A stretch of DNA of 61,379 nucleotides from Deltaproteobacteria bacterium UBA1386. Lineage in GTDB: Bacteria > Desulfobacterota > Syntrophorhabdia > Syntrophorhabdales > Syntrophorhabdaceae. The stretch lies in NCBI GenBank assembly GCA_002305765.1, contig DBQU01000055.1, forward strand, positions 1-61,379. The letters are read 5' to 3'. The notes below the pieces were generated by a model. That model had not been told where the DNA came from. It saw only the letters and a list, made by a program, of their open reading frames with translations, and searched no databases. Made by a program: the position numbers and the translations under genes. This document shows positions 53,285 to 61,262 of the stretch, one piece after another (the first letter of the stretch is position 1; every line of letters begins with the position of its first letter).

Positions 53285-53967
53285 TCCTCCACCCTGTATC
53301 CCGCGCCACGGACGTTCTTTATAAGGCGGGCGGCCTTCCCGAGCTTCTCGCGCAGGTGCCTGATGTGGACGTCCACGGTTCGGTCTATGACGTACTTTTC
53401 GTCTCCCCAGAGATGGGTCAGTATCTGGTCCCGCGACTGGATGCGTCCCCGCCGGGAGGCGAGGAGCTCTAGTATCCTGAATTCCGTCGGCGTGAGCTCC
53501 ACCCTGTTTCCCTCCACCTCCACCTCGTGCCTGTCGAGATCGATGGCGACCAGGTTGGAAATGACCATCCTGCGGGCATCGTCGTCGGTCCGGCCGTGAC
53601 GCCTCAGGACCGCCCGCACCCGCGCCACGAGCTCACGGGGGGAAAAGGGTTTCGTCACGTAGTCGTCAGCCCCCAGTTCCAGGCCGATGACCTTGTCGGT
53701 CTCCTCCGTCTTCGCCGTGAGCATGATCACGGGGATGGAGGAAAAACGGTCCTGCCCCCTCAGATATTTGCAGATCTCCAGCCCATCCACGTCGGGAAGC
53801 ATGAGGTCGAGTATGACGAGGTCCGGCACCTCCTTCGCGAGGAACTGGTAGAAGGACTGAGCGTCCGCAAAGCCGCTCACACGGAAGCTCGATCTCTTCA
53901 GGTGGAGCGACACCAGCTCCAGTATGTCCGGTTCGTCGTCGACGACCGCTATCAATTGACTGGTCAT
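53281..53967 (-). CDS. phoB: phosphate-regulon response regulator PhoB
   Basis: PhoB is an OmpR-family activator. The 228-residue protein has a receiver domain (DDEPDI, phosphorylated D54 in VILDLMLPDVDG, KPFSPRELVARV) and a winged-helix domain (about 130-226, LTPTEFRILELLAS, DVHIRHLREKLG). It heads phoB-phoR. A Pho box in its own promoter implies autoactivation. The ribosome binding site is weak (AGGTAA about 10 bp before ATG). Confidence 0.94.
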   Translation of the reverse strand: MTSQLIAVVDDEPDILELVSLHLKRSSFRVSGFADAQSFYQFLAKEVPDLVILDLMLPDVDGLEICKYLRGQDRFSSIPVIMLTAKTEETDKVIGLELGADDYVTKPFSPRELVARVRAVLRRHGRTDDDARRMVISNLVAIDLDRHEVEVEGNRVELTPTEFRILELLASRRGRIQSRDQILTHLWGDEKYVIDRTVDVHIRHLREKLGKAARLIKNVRGAGYRVEE

Positions 53968-54018
53968 ACTATGAGATTACCTCATCCATTGCTCTTTGCA
54001 AAGCCGTTTCGCCCTTCC

Positions 54019-54050
54019 ATACTAAGGGCCGATTGTTAATTTTGGATTAA
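54019..54050 (-). promoter_or_regulatory. Pho box and -10 of phoB
   Basis: Minus-strand TTAAT (from 54050) and TTAAC (from 54039) are 11 bp apart, and TAGTAT (54024-54019) follows the last TTAAC by exactly 10 bp. Confidence 0.7.
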
Positions 54051-54105
54051 GACCGCGGGTTTTTTCGCGACCAGAAAGGGGTACGCCTTTCTCGGTCCGG
54101 AGATA

Positions 54106-55179
54106 TCACATCTGTGACGAGACTTTTCCCAGGAACACTATGAACTTTCTGAGGAGTTTTTCATCGAAGCATTTCTTCATGCCCAAATCGCGCGGATCCC
54201 GCCCATCACCGTTCGGGGAAGCGTCACCCTTTTCAGGCGTTCCGACCATGATCCTCGCCGCCTCCATGGGAGAAAATGCCTCCTTGTACGGGCGGCGCGA
54301 CGTCATGGCATCGAAGACGTCGACTATTCTCAGGACACGGGCCAGGACGTTGATGTTCTTCCCTTTGAGCCCCATGGGGTAGCCCTCGCCATTATAGTCC
54401 TCGTGGTGCTGGAGTATGGCCTTTTTCACAAAAGCGGGGGTCTCCGTGTCGGCGAGCATGGCGAAGCTCGTCAGGGGATGGCGCTTGATGATCTCCCACT
54501 CGACGGCGTTGAGGGGGCCGTTCTTGTTGAGTATCTCCGGGGAAACGAAGGTTTTACCTATGTCGTGGAGCATCGCTCCCACGCCGCATTGTTTCAGGAG
54601 CTCCTTTTTCTGGACCTCATGGTAGGACTCTATGTCCGGCACTATCTGTGCAAGGATGTCGGGATTGCTCCGCAGGAAGGCCACCGTGAACCACAGCACC
54701 TTGGTGGCATGCTCGTACGTCTTGTAGTCGTGGCCGATCATCTTTGCCAGGGGCCGCAGGGAATTAGACTCGGCTATGAACATGAGGGAATGGTTTACGA
54801 GCGCCTGCGTCCGCCGCAGCGAATCGGGCTGCATCGCACCCAGACCGAGAGATGTTTCGAAGGTATCCCTGACGACATTCGTGGAGACCCTGCTGAAAAC
54901 CTCCGCCTTCTGCTGGTCGGGCATGCCCTGGTTCTCGAGGATGATCCCCAGGTTGTTCTCGAGATACTCCTCGTACTTGATCTCTTCATCGAGGTCGATG
55001 TAGACCTCTTCCTGCCCCGTTTCGGCCAGCGTGACGAGCCGGTCCCTGTTCACCTCGTTGCCCGAGCGCGCCCAGAGGATGTAGCGCCCATCGGGCGAAA
55101 GGACGTATATCTTAAACTTAGGCAGGCTTCCCGGCAGTATCGCGCCGGGAGGTATGGCCATGTATTTTGTATCGCGCAT
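54106..55179 (-). CDS. HD-GYP domain protein, probable cyclic di-GMP phosphodiesterase
   Basis: A 357-residue protein with an unassigned N-terminal region (1-150; FKIYVLSPDGRYILWARSG, a PilZ-like or other small domain) and an HD-GYP domain: H205-D206 in LHDIGK, HHEDYNGEGYP (258-268) and RVLRIVDVFDAMTSRRPYK. The metal ligands and GYP are intact, so activity is expected. It has a good ribosome binding site (GGGGAG) and stands alone between phoB and a calcium-binding gene. Confidence 0.9.
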   Translation of the reverse strand: MRDTKYMAIPPGAILPGSLPKFKIYVLSPDGRYILWARSGNEVNRDRLVTLAETGQEEVYIDLDEEIKYEEYLENNLGIILENQGMPDQQKAEVFSRVSTNVVRDTFETSLGLGAMQPDSLRRTQALVNHSLMFIAESNSLRPLAKMIGHDYKTYEHATKVLWFTVAFLRSNPDILAQIVPDIESYHEVQKKELLKQCGVGAMLHDIGKTFVSPEILNKNGPLNAVEWEIIKRHPLTSFAMLADTETPAFVKKAILQHHEDYNGEGYPMGLKGKNINVLARVLRIVDVFDAMTSRRPYKEAFSPMEAARIMVGTPEKGDASPNGDGRDPRDLGMKKCFDEKLLRKFIVFLGKVSSQM

Positions 55180-55301
55180 GAGATGCTTCTCCCCTGACCG
55201 TAATTCGTGAGACGGACATGGCAGTTCCGTCGCAGGTCAACAGGATTATCGCATCTCGTAATGAAAGCTTAAAGGAGAGGAAAGGTCCTGCGGCCTCCCC
55301 T

Positions 55302-55955
55302 CTATTTCTTTGCGGGCGTCTTCTGCGCCGCCCCTTTCTTCGTCTTTCCGGCCGGCTCGTTCTTTGTCGCGGCGTTATCCTTCCCCACCCAGGATACAGA
55401 GTATTCCTCGATGGTGATAACGCCGTCACCGTCGATATCCATCATCTTGGCCATTGCCTTCATCCTGTCGAGGTATTCCTGGCGGGACATCTTGCTGTCC
55501 TTGTTGCCGTCAAGATCGACAAAGCGGCCCGCCCAGAACACCACGCATTCGTCCTTGCCCAGCTTGCCATCCTTGTTGGTGTCCATCAATTTTGCCCTCG
55601 ATGCGTTCCTGCTCATTTTCACCGGTTTCTTCACTTTGGCGGCACCCTGATCCGTCCCGCACCAGTAGATGGCCCATTCCTCGACGGTGACCATGCCGTC
55701 CTTGTTCGCATCGGCATCATCGAAATTCTTCCGGCGGGCATCCTGGTATTCGTCGACGGTCACCTTCCCGTCCTTGTTGGTATCCTCGCCCCTGTACCGC
55801 TCCTCGAGGGCCTTCTTCATATCCTCTTTCGTGATCACCCCGTCCTTGTCCGCATCAGCCCTGTCATGAACAGATTGTGCCGCCGCGACCCCGGACCCGA
55901 TGGAAAGAACAAAACAGAATGCGGCCAAAACACCAAGAAACATAAATCTTTTCAT
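55302..55955 (-). CDS. exported multi-EF-hand protein
   Basis: A 217-residue protein with a signal peptide (1-26, ending VAAAQ) and about six EF-hand loops: DADKDGVITKED, DTNKDGKVTVDE, DANKDGMVTVEE, DTNKDGKLGKDE, an irregular DLDGNKDSKMSRQE and DIDGDGVITIEE. Five have the canonical D-x-D/N-x-D-G spacing and should bind calcium. The C-terminus is a Lys/Ala-rich tail. ATG 55955 follows AAGGAGAG. A periplasmic calcium buffer or sensor is likely; partner unknown. Confidence 0.85.
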   Translation of the reverse strand: MKRFMFLGVLAAFCFVLSIGSGVAAAQSVHDRADADKDGVITKEDMKKALEERYRGEDTNKDGKVTVDEYQDARRKNFDDADANKDGMVTVEEWAIYWCGTDQGAAKVKKPVKMSRNASRAKLMDTNKDGKLGKDECVVFWAGRFVDLDGNKDSKMSRQEYLDRMKAMAKMMDIDGDGVITIEEYSVSWVGKDNAATKNEPAGKTKKGAAQKTPAKK

Positions 55956-55975
55956 AATCTCTCCTTTCAAAGACG

Positions 55976-56113
55976 GTTTTAAGTTTTAGGTTTTAAGTGT
56001 TAGGTATAAACATTCGACCGTTCCAATCTCGCTGAGCCCCGGACGGTAACAGCTTCTCTAATCCGGCACAGCGAAAAGCTTTCACCTAAAACTTAAAACC
56101 TAAAACTTAAAAC
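55976..56113. repeat. inverted heptad array, GTTTTAA type
   Basis: The left arm (55976-56005) reads GTTTTAA, GTTTTAG, GTTTTAA, GTGTTAG in 7-bp register. The right arm (56084-56113) is the reverse complement (ACCTAAA, ACTTAAA, ACCTAAA, ACTTAAA). The 78-bp centre is unique. It lies between two minus-strand genes. Confidence 0.8.
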
Positions 56114-56121
56114 CATATTCC

Positions 56122-56559
56122 TTACAATCCTATCGGCGTTATCTGGTACTTGAAGGCGTAGCCGGCGTCCTCGACCTTCTTCTGGACGGCGGCCCGTGTC
56201 GCCTTGAAATCGAACGTGTAGCTGTACTTGCTTCCCAGAAGGCTCGACTGCTCCTCTATGGTGCCCTCCCGGCCGCCCATACCCGTCTTGTATGTCGTTT
56301 TCTTGAAACCGAAACCCGAAGGACCGTCGTCGAGACCGCTGCTCGAAAAGCCCGAGCCCGATTCCTTGAGCATCTCCGTGAAGCGGACCTCTTTCGCGTC
56401 CTCCACAATCCGGTATTTCGCGATGTAGGTCACCTTCTTTTTCGAAAGGAAGGATTTCCGTTCGGCAACGACATATTCGGCCGTGACAACACCCTTCTTT
56501 TCAGAGAATTCCGCCGGGAAGGCGGAAAAAACCTGCCTGATATCTTCCTGCAGTGCCAT
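56122..56559 (-). CDS. protein of unknown function
   Basis: A 145-residue protein without signal or membrane helix. It has a beta-rich middle (GVVTAEYVVAERKSFLSKKK, VTYIAKYRI), a Gly/Ser linker (GSGFSSSGLDDGPSGFGF) and a C-terminal domain ending QITPIGL. No family recognised. Start ATG 56559 is preferred because AAGGAGA lies upstream and the longer reading has no ribosome binding site. It follows the next gene by 80 bp and may share its transcript. Confidence 0.6.
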   Translation of the reverse strand: MALQEDIRQVFSAFPAEFSEKKGVVTAEYVVAERKSFLSKKKVTYIAKYRIVEDAKEVRFTEMLKESGSGFSSSGLDDGPSGFGFKKTTYKTGMGGREGTIEEQSSLLGSKYSYTFDFKATRAAVQKKVEDAGYAFKYQITPIGL

Positions 56560-56639
56560 CCATGTCTCCTTATCTTGAATTCGCCCGGCCGGGCGGGAAA
56601 AGCCTGGCCGGGACCTGCCTGTCGATGAACGGTGCACCC

Positions 56640-57158
56640 TTACCGCGCCTGTTTCTGCCAGCCCGTTGCCGTTGTGTACTTGTAGAATGGCCCGCCAAGC
56701 TGTTTGACCATGGCGTAGTCGGGGGTGAGGATGAAATTCTGCTTCAGGGCTCCTGTCGAATCATCGGGGGTTACCCTCTCGAGGACGACCCATTTGTGCT
56801 TGCTGAAGTCGTAGACGGCTATCTCGTGAAGGCCGGCTGCGAGCGCGAGCCTGTCGTTGACCTGGTTGACGAACCCTTCCACCTTGCCGCGGGTGATCGT
56901 CACCATCCTGAGCCTCTCCGCCCTGTTCCCGTTCGGTTCATACACCAGCGCTCCCCGAAAGCCATATTGCAGGACCATGGTATTGCTGGCTGCTGGTCTG
57001 AAAGCCGGACTGCCCATGTCCTCGTTGTTTCTGGGATTCCAGCTGTCCCACTGGGGACCCCGGGCAGAAGGCGCCCTCGTGTCGCCCGCGGCGGCAACCA
57101 TGACGCTGGCAACCACAAGGATAATTGCAACTGCGATCCAAACCCCTGTTTTCCTCAT
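56640..57158 (-). CDS. exported protein of unknown function
   Basis: A 172-residue protein with a signal peptide or N-terminal anchor (1-24, VWIAVAIILVVASVMVAAAG). The mature part (RGPQWDSWNPRNNEDMG, YDFSKHKWVVLERV, FYKYTTATGWQKQ) is aromatic-rich and resembles no family known to me. Ribosome binding site AAAGGAGGAG precedes ATG 57158. Possibly co-transcribed with the gene at 56122. Confidence 0.65.
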   Translation of the reverse strand: MRKTGVWIAVAIILVVASVMVAAAGDTRAPSARGPQWDSWNPRNNEDMGSPAFRPAASNTMVLQYGFRGALVYEPNGNRAERLRMVTITRGKVEGFVNQVNDRLALAAGLHEIAVYDFSKHKWVVLERVTPDDSTGALKQNFILTPDYAMVKQLGGPFYKYTTATGWQKQAR

Positions 57159-57481
57159 GAAACTCCTCCTTTTCGTTGTGTGTTGATAGCAATGTCGGTA
57201 TCCTCCGCCTTCGATGCTCCGGCCGCGGAGTGAAAGGCTTGGTCATACATGATTCGACAAATATAGCAGGGAGGTAGGAACATGTCAAAAGACATTTGCA
57301 TCCTCCCGTTTTCTGTGCGTCACGATGCTCCTTGAGCGGTTTTGACATGCTCTGTGCACGATGTTATCCACCGGCAGGACAAGATCTGACATTCCGACAC
57401 GGCGAAGTTCCTCTTGAATCCCCACACCGCCGATGGTATCAATAATTGCCACATCAATAATGCAAGATGCAAAGGGGCAAG
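57159..57481. other. 323-bp divergent gap with a 10-bp inverted repeat
   Basis: CATGTCAAAA (57281-57290) recurs as TTTTGACATG (57340-57349). A weak promoter-like pair, TTGGTC-N17-TATAGC, lies near 57242-57270 on the plus strand. No gene is supported. Confidence 0.4.
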
Positions 57482-59392
57482 ATGGACGGATTTCGGTTGG
57501 CCGGAATTTATAGTGCACTGTCGAAGAAGCTTGCCGATCGGGAAGGATTGTATCTCGTCGGGTCTGTGGAGGAGCAGCGTCTCTTTCTCTGCGAGGCGGA
57601 CCGCGTCATGGAAACCTATCCTGCCTCCACGTCGCGACTCGGCGTCGGCATACGCGAGGATTCCCTCAAGACGCCTCCCGGCCTTCACCGCGTCTGTGAG
57701 AAGATCGGGTCCGGCGCACCCCTGGGACGAGTCTTCAGAGACCGCAGAGATACAGGGACCGACTGGGACGGGGTCTCAAGAGAGGACAACCTCATCCTGT
57801 CCCGTATCCTCCGTCTCGAGGGTCTTGACGAGGGGATCAACAGGGGCCCCGGCGTGGACTCCCGCGAGCGCTACATCTACATCCACGGGACCAACCGCGA
57901 AGACCTCGTCGGCACTCCCTTCACCCATGGATGCCTGACCCTTCGCAACACCGACATGGCAGATCTCTTCGAGAGGGTCCCCGAGGGCACCCTTGTCTAC
58001 ATCGACCCTCCCGCCCTGGTCGTCGCGGAAAGATCCTGCCGGAAGGTTCACTTCACCGGCATCTTCGGCACCGGGATGAGCGCCCTCGCCCAGTACCTGC
58101 GCTTTGAGGGGATCGGCGTTTCCGGATCGGACCGTCTGTTGGAAAGTGAAGATACTGCCTCCGTGCGGCGGTCCCTCGAGGGGCTCGGCTGTAGGATCGC
58201 GAGCCAGGACGGGACCGGTGTGACGGAGGATGCCGATGCCCTCTGCGTGTCCACGGCGATCGAAGAGACGAACCCCGACATCGCCGCCGCGCGGGCAAGG
58301 GGCATTCCCGTCATACATCGCTCCGACCTTCTCGCGTCGATCGTCTCTTCAAAAAAAACCGTCGCCGTCGCCGGCACGAGCGGCAAGTCGACGGTGACGG
58401 CGATGATATTCGAATTCCTTTCGGCGTGCGGGATGTCCCCGTCGCTGGTCAGCGGTGCACCGCTCGTTAGGCTCGAAGCGCAGGGCCTCATCGGCAATGC
58501 GTACTCCGGCGGTTCGGACCTGCTCGTCGTCGAAGCGGATGAGAGCGACGGGACGCTCGTCAAGTACTCACCTGCGATCGGCGTCGTCCTCAATATCTCA
58601 AAGGACCACAAGGGCATCGACGAGATCCAGGGACTTTTCGCGACACTCATATCGCGGTCCTCCTGGACCGCGAGCAATGCCGATGACCCTCTTCTCGCCA
58701 CCCTTCCGGCAACGGTGAGGTTCGGTCGTGACGGAGCAGCCTCGTGGCATCCCGACGGAGAAGAACTCCTTGCCGCGTCGGTCAGGCTCACCCGCGCGGG
58801 CGTCGACTACCATCTGCCCCTTCCGGGGGAACACAACCTCGAGAACCTCCGAGCGGCCCTGTGCGTCTGCGAGCACCTCGGCTGCGGCGGGCCTGCCCTC
58901 GCCGAGGCAGTCAGGGGGTTTAGTGGCGTCGCCCGCCGCTTCTCCGTGACGAACACGGGGCAGGGCATCACCGTCGTCGACGATTTCGCCCACAACCCGG
59001 CAAAGATAACCGCCGCCGTGACCGCCGCCCGGGGCCTCGCCGGTCGTATCATCGCTGTCTACCAACCCCACGGGTTCGGACCGACACGCTTCCTTAAGGA
59101 CGAATACATCGCCGCCTTCCGTACCCTCTTCCAGGAACGTGACAGCCTCTACCTCCTTCCCATTTATTACGCCGGCGGCACCGCCCAAAAGGACATCTCC
59201 TCGCAGGACATCATCGACGGACTCGGCCCCGTCCCCTTCCACGCCGAGGCAGTTCAAGACCGCAAACAGTTGCTCGAAAGGCTCTCCGCCGACGCGAAGC
59301 AAGGCGACTGCATCATAGTAATGGGCGCCCGGGACCCATCCCTGCCAGCTCTTGTCAGGAAGATAATAGAAATGTTTGAAAAACCGTTTTAG
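57482..59392 (+). CDS. fusion of YkuD L,D-transpeptidase and MurC-like Mur ligase
   Basis: A 636-residue protein in one frame. Residues about 20-176 are a YkuD domain with IHGT (134-137) and THGCLTLRN including catalytic C151. Residues about 188-636 are a Mur ligase: HFTGIFGTGMSALA, ATP loop AGTSGKST (297-304, S for the usual H), EADESDG (351-357), DDFAHNPAKI and YQPHGFGPTRF. The ligase half resembles MurC and the recycling ligase Mpl. No signal peptide is present, so the YkuD half would be cytoplasmic, where it could trim or swap peptides on UDP-MurNAc precursors. Start ATG 57482 has AAAGGGG upstream. The stop codon lies inside a repeat array. Confidence 0.85.
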   Translation: MDGFRLAGIYSALSKKLADREGLYLVGSVEEQRLFLCEADRVMETYPASTSRLGVGIREDSLKTPPGLHRVCEKIGSGAPLGRVFRDRRDTGTDWDGVSREDNLILSRILRLEGLDEGINRGPGVDSRERYIYIHGTNREDLVGTPFTHGCLTLRNTDMADLFERVPEGTLVYIDPPALVVAERSCRKVHFTGIFGTGMSALAQYLRFEGIGVSGSDRLLESEDTASVRRSLEGLGCRIASQDGTGVTEDADALCVSTAIEETNPDIAAARARGIPVIHRSDLLASIVSSKKTVAVAGTSGKSTVTAMIFEFLSACGMSPSLVSGAPLVRLEAQGLIGNAYSGGSDLLVVEADESDGTLVKYSPAIGVVLNISKDHKGIDEIQGLFATLISRSSWTASNADDPLLATLPATVRFGRDGAASWHPDGEELLAASVRLTRAGVDYHLPLPGEHNLENLRAALCVCEHLGCGGPALAEAVRGFSGVARRFSVTNTGQGITVVDDFAHNPAKITAAVTAARGLAGRIIAVYQPHGFGPTRFLKDEYIAAFRTLFQERDSLYLLPIYYAGGTAQKDISSQDIIDGLGPVPFHAEAVQDRKQLLERLSADAKQGDCIIVMGARDPSLPALVRKIIEMFEKPF

Positions 59393-59575
59393 GTTTTAAG
59401 TTTTAGGTTTTAAGTTTTAAGTGGAAGACCAAGGCGAACAGAGTGGTGGTTGGGTGCCCACCTATTTCCCGGAAGAGGACCTGGCTTTTCCGGTCTTTTA
59501 CCTAAAACTTAAAACCTAACACCTAAAACGGTTTTTCTTAACTTAAAACTTAAAACCTAAAACCTAAAACTGTTT
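59386..59575. repeat. inverted heptad array, GTTTTAA type, overlapping a stop codon
   Basis: The left arm (59386-59421, GTTTTAG, GTTTTAA, GTTTTAG, GTTTTAA) begins within the last codons and stop of the fusion gene. Two right arms (59498-59535 and 59537-59575) carry the reverse words ACCTAAA and ACTTAAA. It uses the same word as 55976-56113 and separates two convergent genes. Confidence 0.8.
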
Positions 59576-60793
59576 TTATTGCGTATACTCCTTGAGAAAT
59601 TCCGCCATCCGCTGCGCCACGCTCTTTATTTCTTCGACGGAGGGGAGGAAGACGACGCGGAAATGGTCCGGGGCGGGCCAGTTGAAACCCGTGCCCTGCA
59701 CCATGAGGACCTTTTTCTCCGTCAGGAAATCGAGGAGGAATTTCTGGTCGTCCTTTATGTTGTACTTCTTAACGTCGATCTTTGGAAAGAGGTATAGGGC
59801 ACCCATGGGCTTGACGCAGGTTATCCCCGGTATCGCGCGGAAACCATCATATGCGGCCTCCCTCTGCTCGTAGAGACGGCCGCCGGGGGATATCATCTCC
59901 TGGAGGCTCTGATACCCGCCAAGGGCGGTCTGGATGGCGAGCTGGCCCGCCATGTTGCCGCACATCCTCATGTTCGACAGGGTGTCGAGCCCTTCCTCTA
60001 TGTAATCCCGGGCATGTGCCTTCTTACCGCTCACGATCATCCATCCCGCGCGCATCCCGGGGATACGGTGGGACTTGGACAGCCCGTTGAAGGTCACGAC
60101 GAAGATATCCTTCGTCAGGGACGCGGCGGGGACGTGGCGGGCGCCGTCGTAGAGGATCTGGTCGTATATCTCGTCAGAAAAAAGCATCAGGTCGTGCTCG
60201 GCGGCCATCTCGACCACCTTGACGAGGACCTCCTCGGGGTACACAGCGCCAGTGGGATTGTTGGGGTTGATGAGCACGATCCCCCGCGTCTTCCGCGTGA
60301 TCTTCGACGCCATGTCCTTGAGATCCGGGATCCAGCCCGATGCCTCATCGGAGATGTAATGCACCGCTTTTCCGCCGGAGAGTGTGACGGCGGCTGTCCA
60401 CAGGGGATAGTCGGGTGCGGGCACCAGCATCTCGTCGCCGTTGTTCAAGAGACCCTGCATGGCCATCATGATCATCTCCGAGACCCCGTTGCCGACGTAG
60501 ACGTCCTCCATCTCCACGCCTTCTATTCCCTTAAGCTGGCACTGCTGCATGATCGCCTTCCGCGCGGAAAAAAGCCCCTTCGAATCGCCGTAGGCCTGTG
60601 CCGACCTGATGTTCAGGACGACGTCGTGGATGATCTCATCCGGCGCGTAAAGCCCGAAGGCGGGCGGGTTCCCGCTGTTGAGCTTGATGATCGTGTATCC
60701 TTCGTCCTCGAGACGCTTGGCCTCTTTCAGAAGGGGTCCGCGGATCTCGTAGCATATGTTCTCCATCTTGTTCGATTTCATGATCTTGCGCAT
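59576..60793 (-). CDS. alaA: AlaA-type alanine aminotransferase (PLP fold type I)
   Basis: It transfers amino groups between alanine and 2-oxoglutarate in E. coli AlaA. The 405-residue protein has the AlaA-like N-terminus (KMENICYEIRGPLLKEAK), PNNPTGA, and the PLP lysine in NGLSKSHRIPGMRAGW. ATG 60793 gives the same N-terminal length as E. coli AlaA and has AGAGGGA upstream; GTG 60811 is an alternative. It is monocistronic, bounded by repeat arrays on both sides. Confidence 0.88.
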   Translation of the reverse strand: MRKIMKSNKMENICYEIRGPLLKEAKRLEDEGYTIIKLNSGNPPAFGLYAPDEIIHDVVLNIRSAQAYGDSKGLFSARKAIMQQCQLKGIEGVEMEDVYVGNGVSEMIMMAMQGLLNNGDEMLVPAPDYPLWTAAVTLSGGKAVHYISDEASGWIPDLKDMASKITRKTRGIVLINPNNPTGAVYPEEVLVKVVEMAAEHDLMLFSDEIYDQILYDGARHVPAASLTKDIFVVTFNGLSKSHRIPGMRAGWMIVSGKKAHARDYIEEGLDTLSNMRMCGNMAGQLAIQTALGGYQSLQEMISPGGRLYEQREAAYDGFRAIPGITCVKPMGALYLFPKIDVKKYNIKDDQKFLLDFLTEKKVLMVQGTGFNWPAPDHFRVVFLPSVEEIKSVAQRMAEFLKEYTQ

Positions 60794-60911
60794 GTGGTAG
60801 TCCCTCTTCACCCTGCTCCTTTTCGGCGATAAAGCCGTTCATAATTATTCAGAAAAGTTGAGTATTTGTCAACCGTGATAACGGACGAGGATAGTAACCG
60901 ATGAAGAGGGT

Positions 60912-61053
60912 AATGACCAATGACCAAATTCCAATAACCAAAAAAGGAAACGATACAGGCGGTCCGTTCTGCCCTTTCCTCTGTTCAATTGGTTATTGGT
61001 CAATTGGTCATTATCTTCTTCATTGGTCATTGGAATTTGGTCATTGGTCATTC
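60912..61053. repeat. inverted heptad array, CCAATGA type
   Basis: The left arm (60912-60941) reads AATGACC, AATGACC, AAATTCC, AATAACC. The right arm (60984-61053) is longer and holds reverse words GGTTATT, GGTCAAT, TGGTCATT, GGTCATT repeated. It lies between two divergent genes and matches the array at 10737-10906 in word and plan. Confidence 0.8.
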
Positions 61054-61134
61054 TTCTCTCCCGTGGAGGACGGCGAAAGGGGGCAAGCTGTCAACATAAT
61101 TGCTGAGCAGGGTACCTTTTGGCGGGTAATATTA

Positions 61135-61165
61135 ATATTGACAATATTTTCTTCTGTGATATGAT
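61135..61165 (+). promoter_or_regulatory. promoter with overlapping palindrome before the molybdopterin oxidoreductase
   Basis: TTGACA (61138-61143), 16 bp, TATGAT (61160-61165). The perfect palindrome AATATTG-A-CAATATT (61135-61149) covers the -35, a natural repressor or redox-regulator site. Confidence 0.6.
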
Positions 61166-61216
61166 AGTTCATGGGATGAACTCTCTTTCCATTCCATGAA
61201 ACCTCTGGCGGAACAT

Positions 61217-61240
61217 GACCCCATGCCAGCGGCATGGGTC
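61217..61240 (+). other. leader hairpin of the molybdopterin oxidoreductase gene
   Basis: GACCCCATGCC pairs with GGCATGGGTC (10 bp, one bulged C) around AGC, 22 bp before the ATG. It could affect translation or message stability. Confidence 0.45.
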
Positions 61241-61262
61241 GAACAACATCGAGGAGGACAAC

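Noticed and set aside
54107..54118. TCACATCTGTGA near the HD-GYP stop as a CRP site
   Set aside because: The half-sites are in the opposite order with a 2-bp gap and it lies at a gene end, not a promoter.
57482..59392. The YkuD-Mur ligase fusion as an assembly error joining two genes
   Set aside because: One uninterrupted frame with no internal stop or obvious second start, and the linker (about 177-188) is short and continuous.
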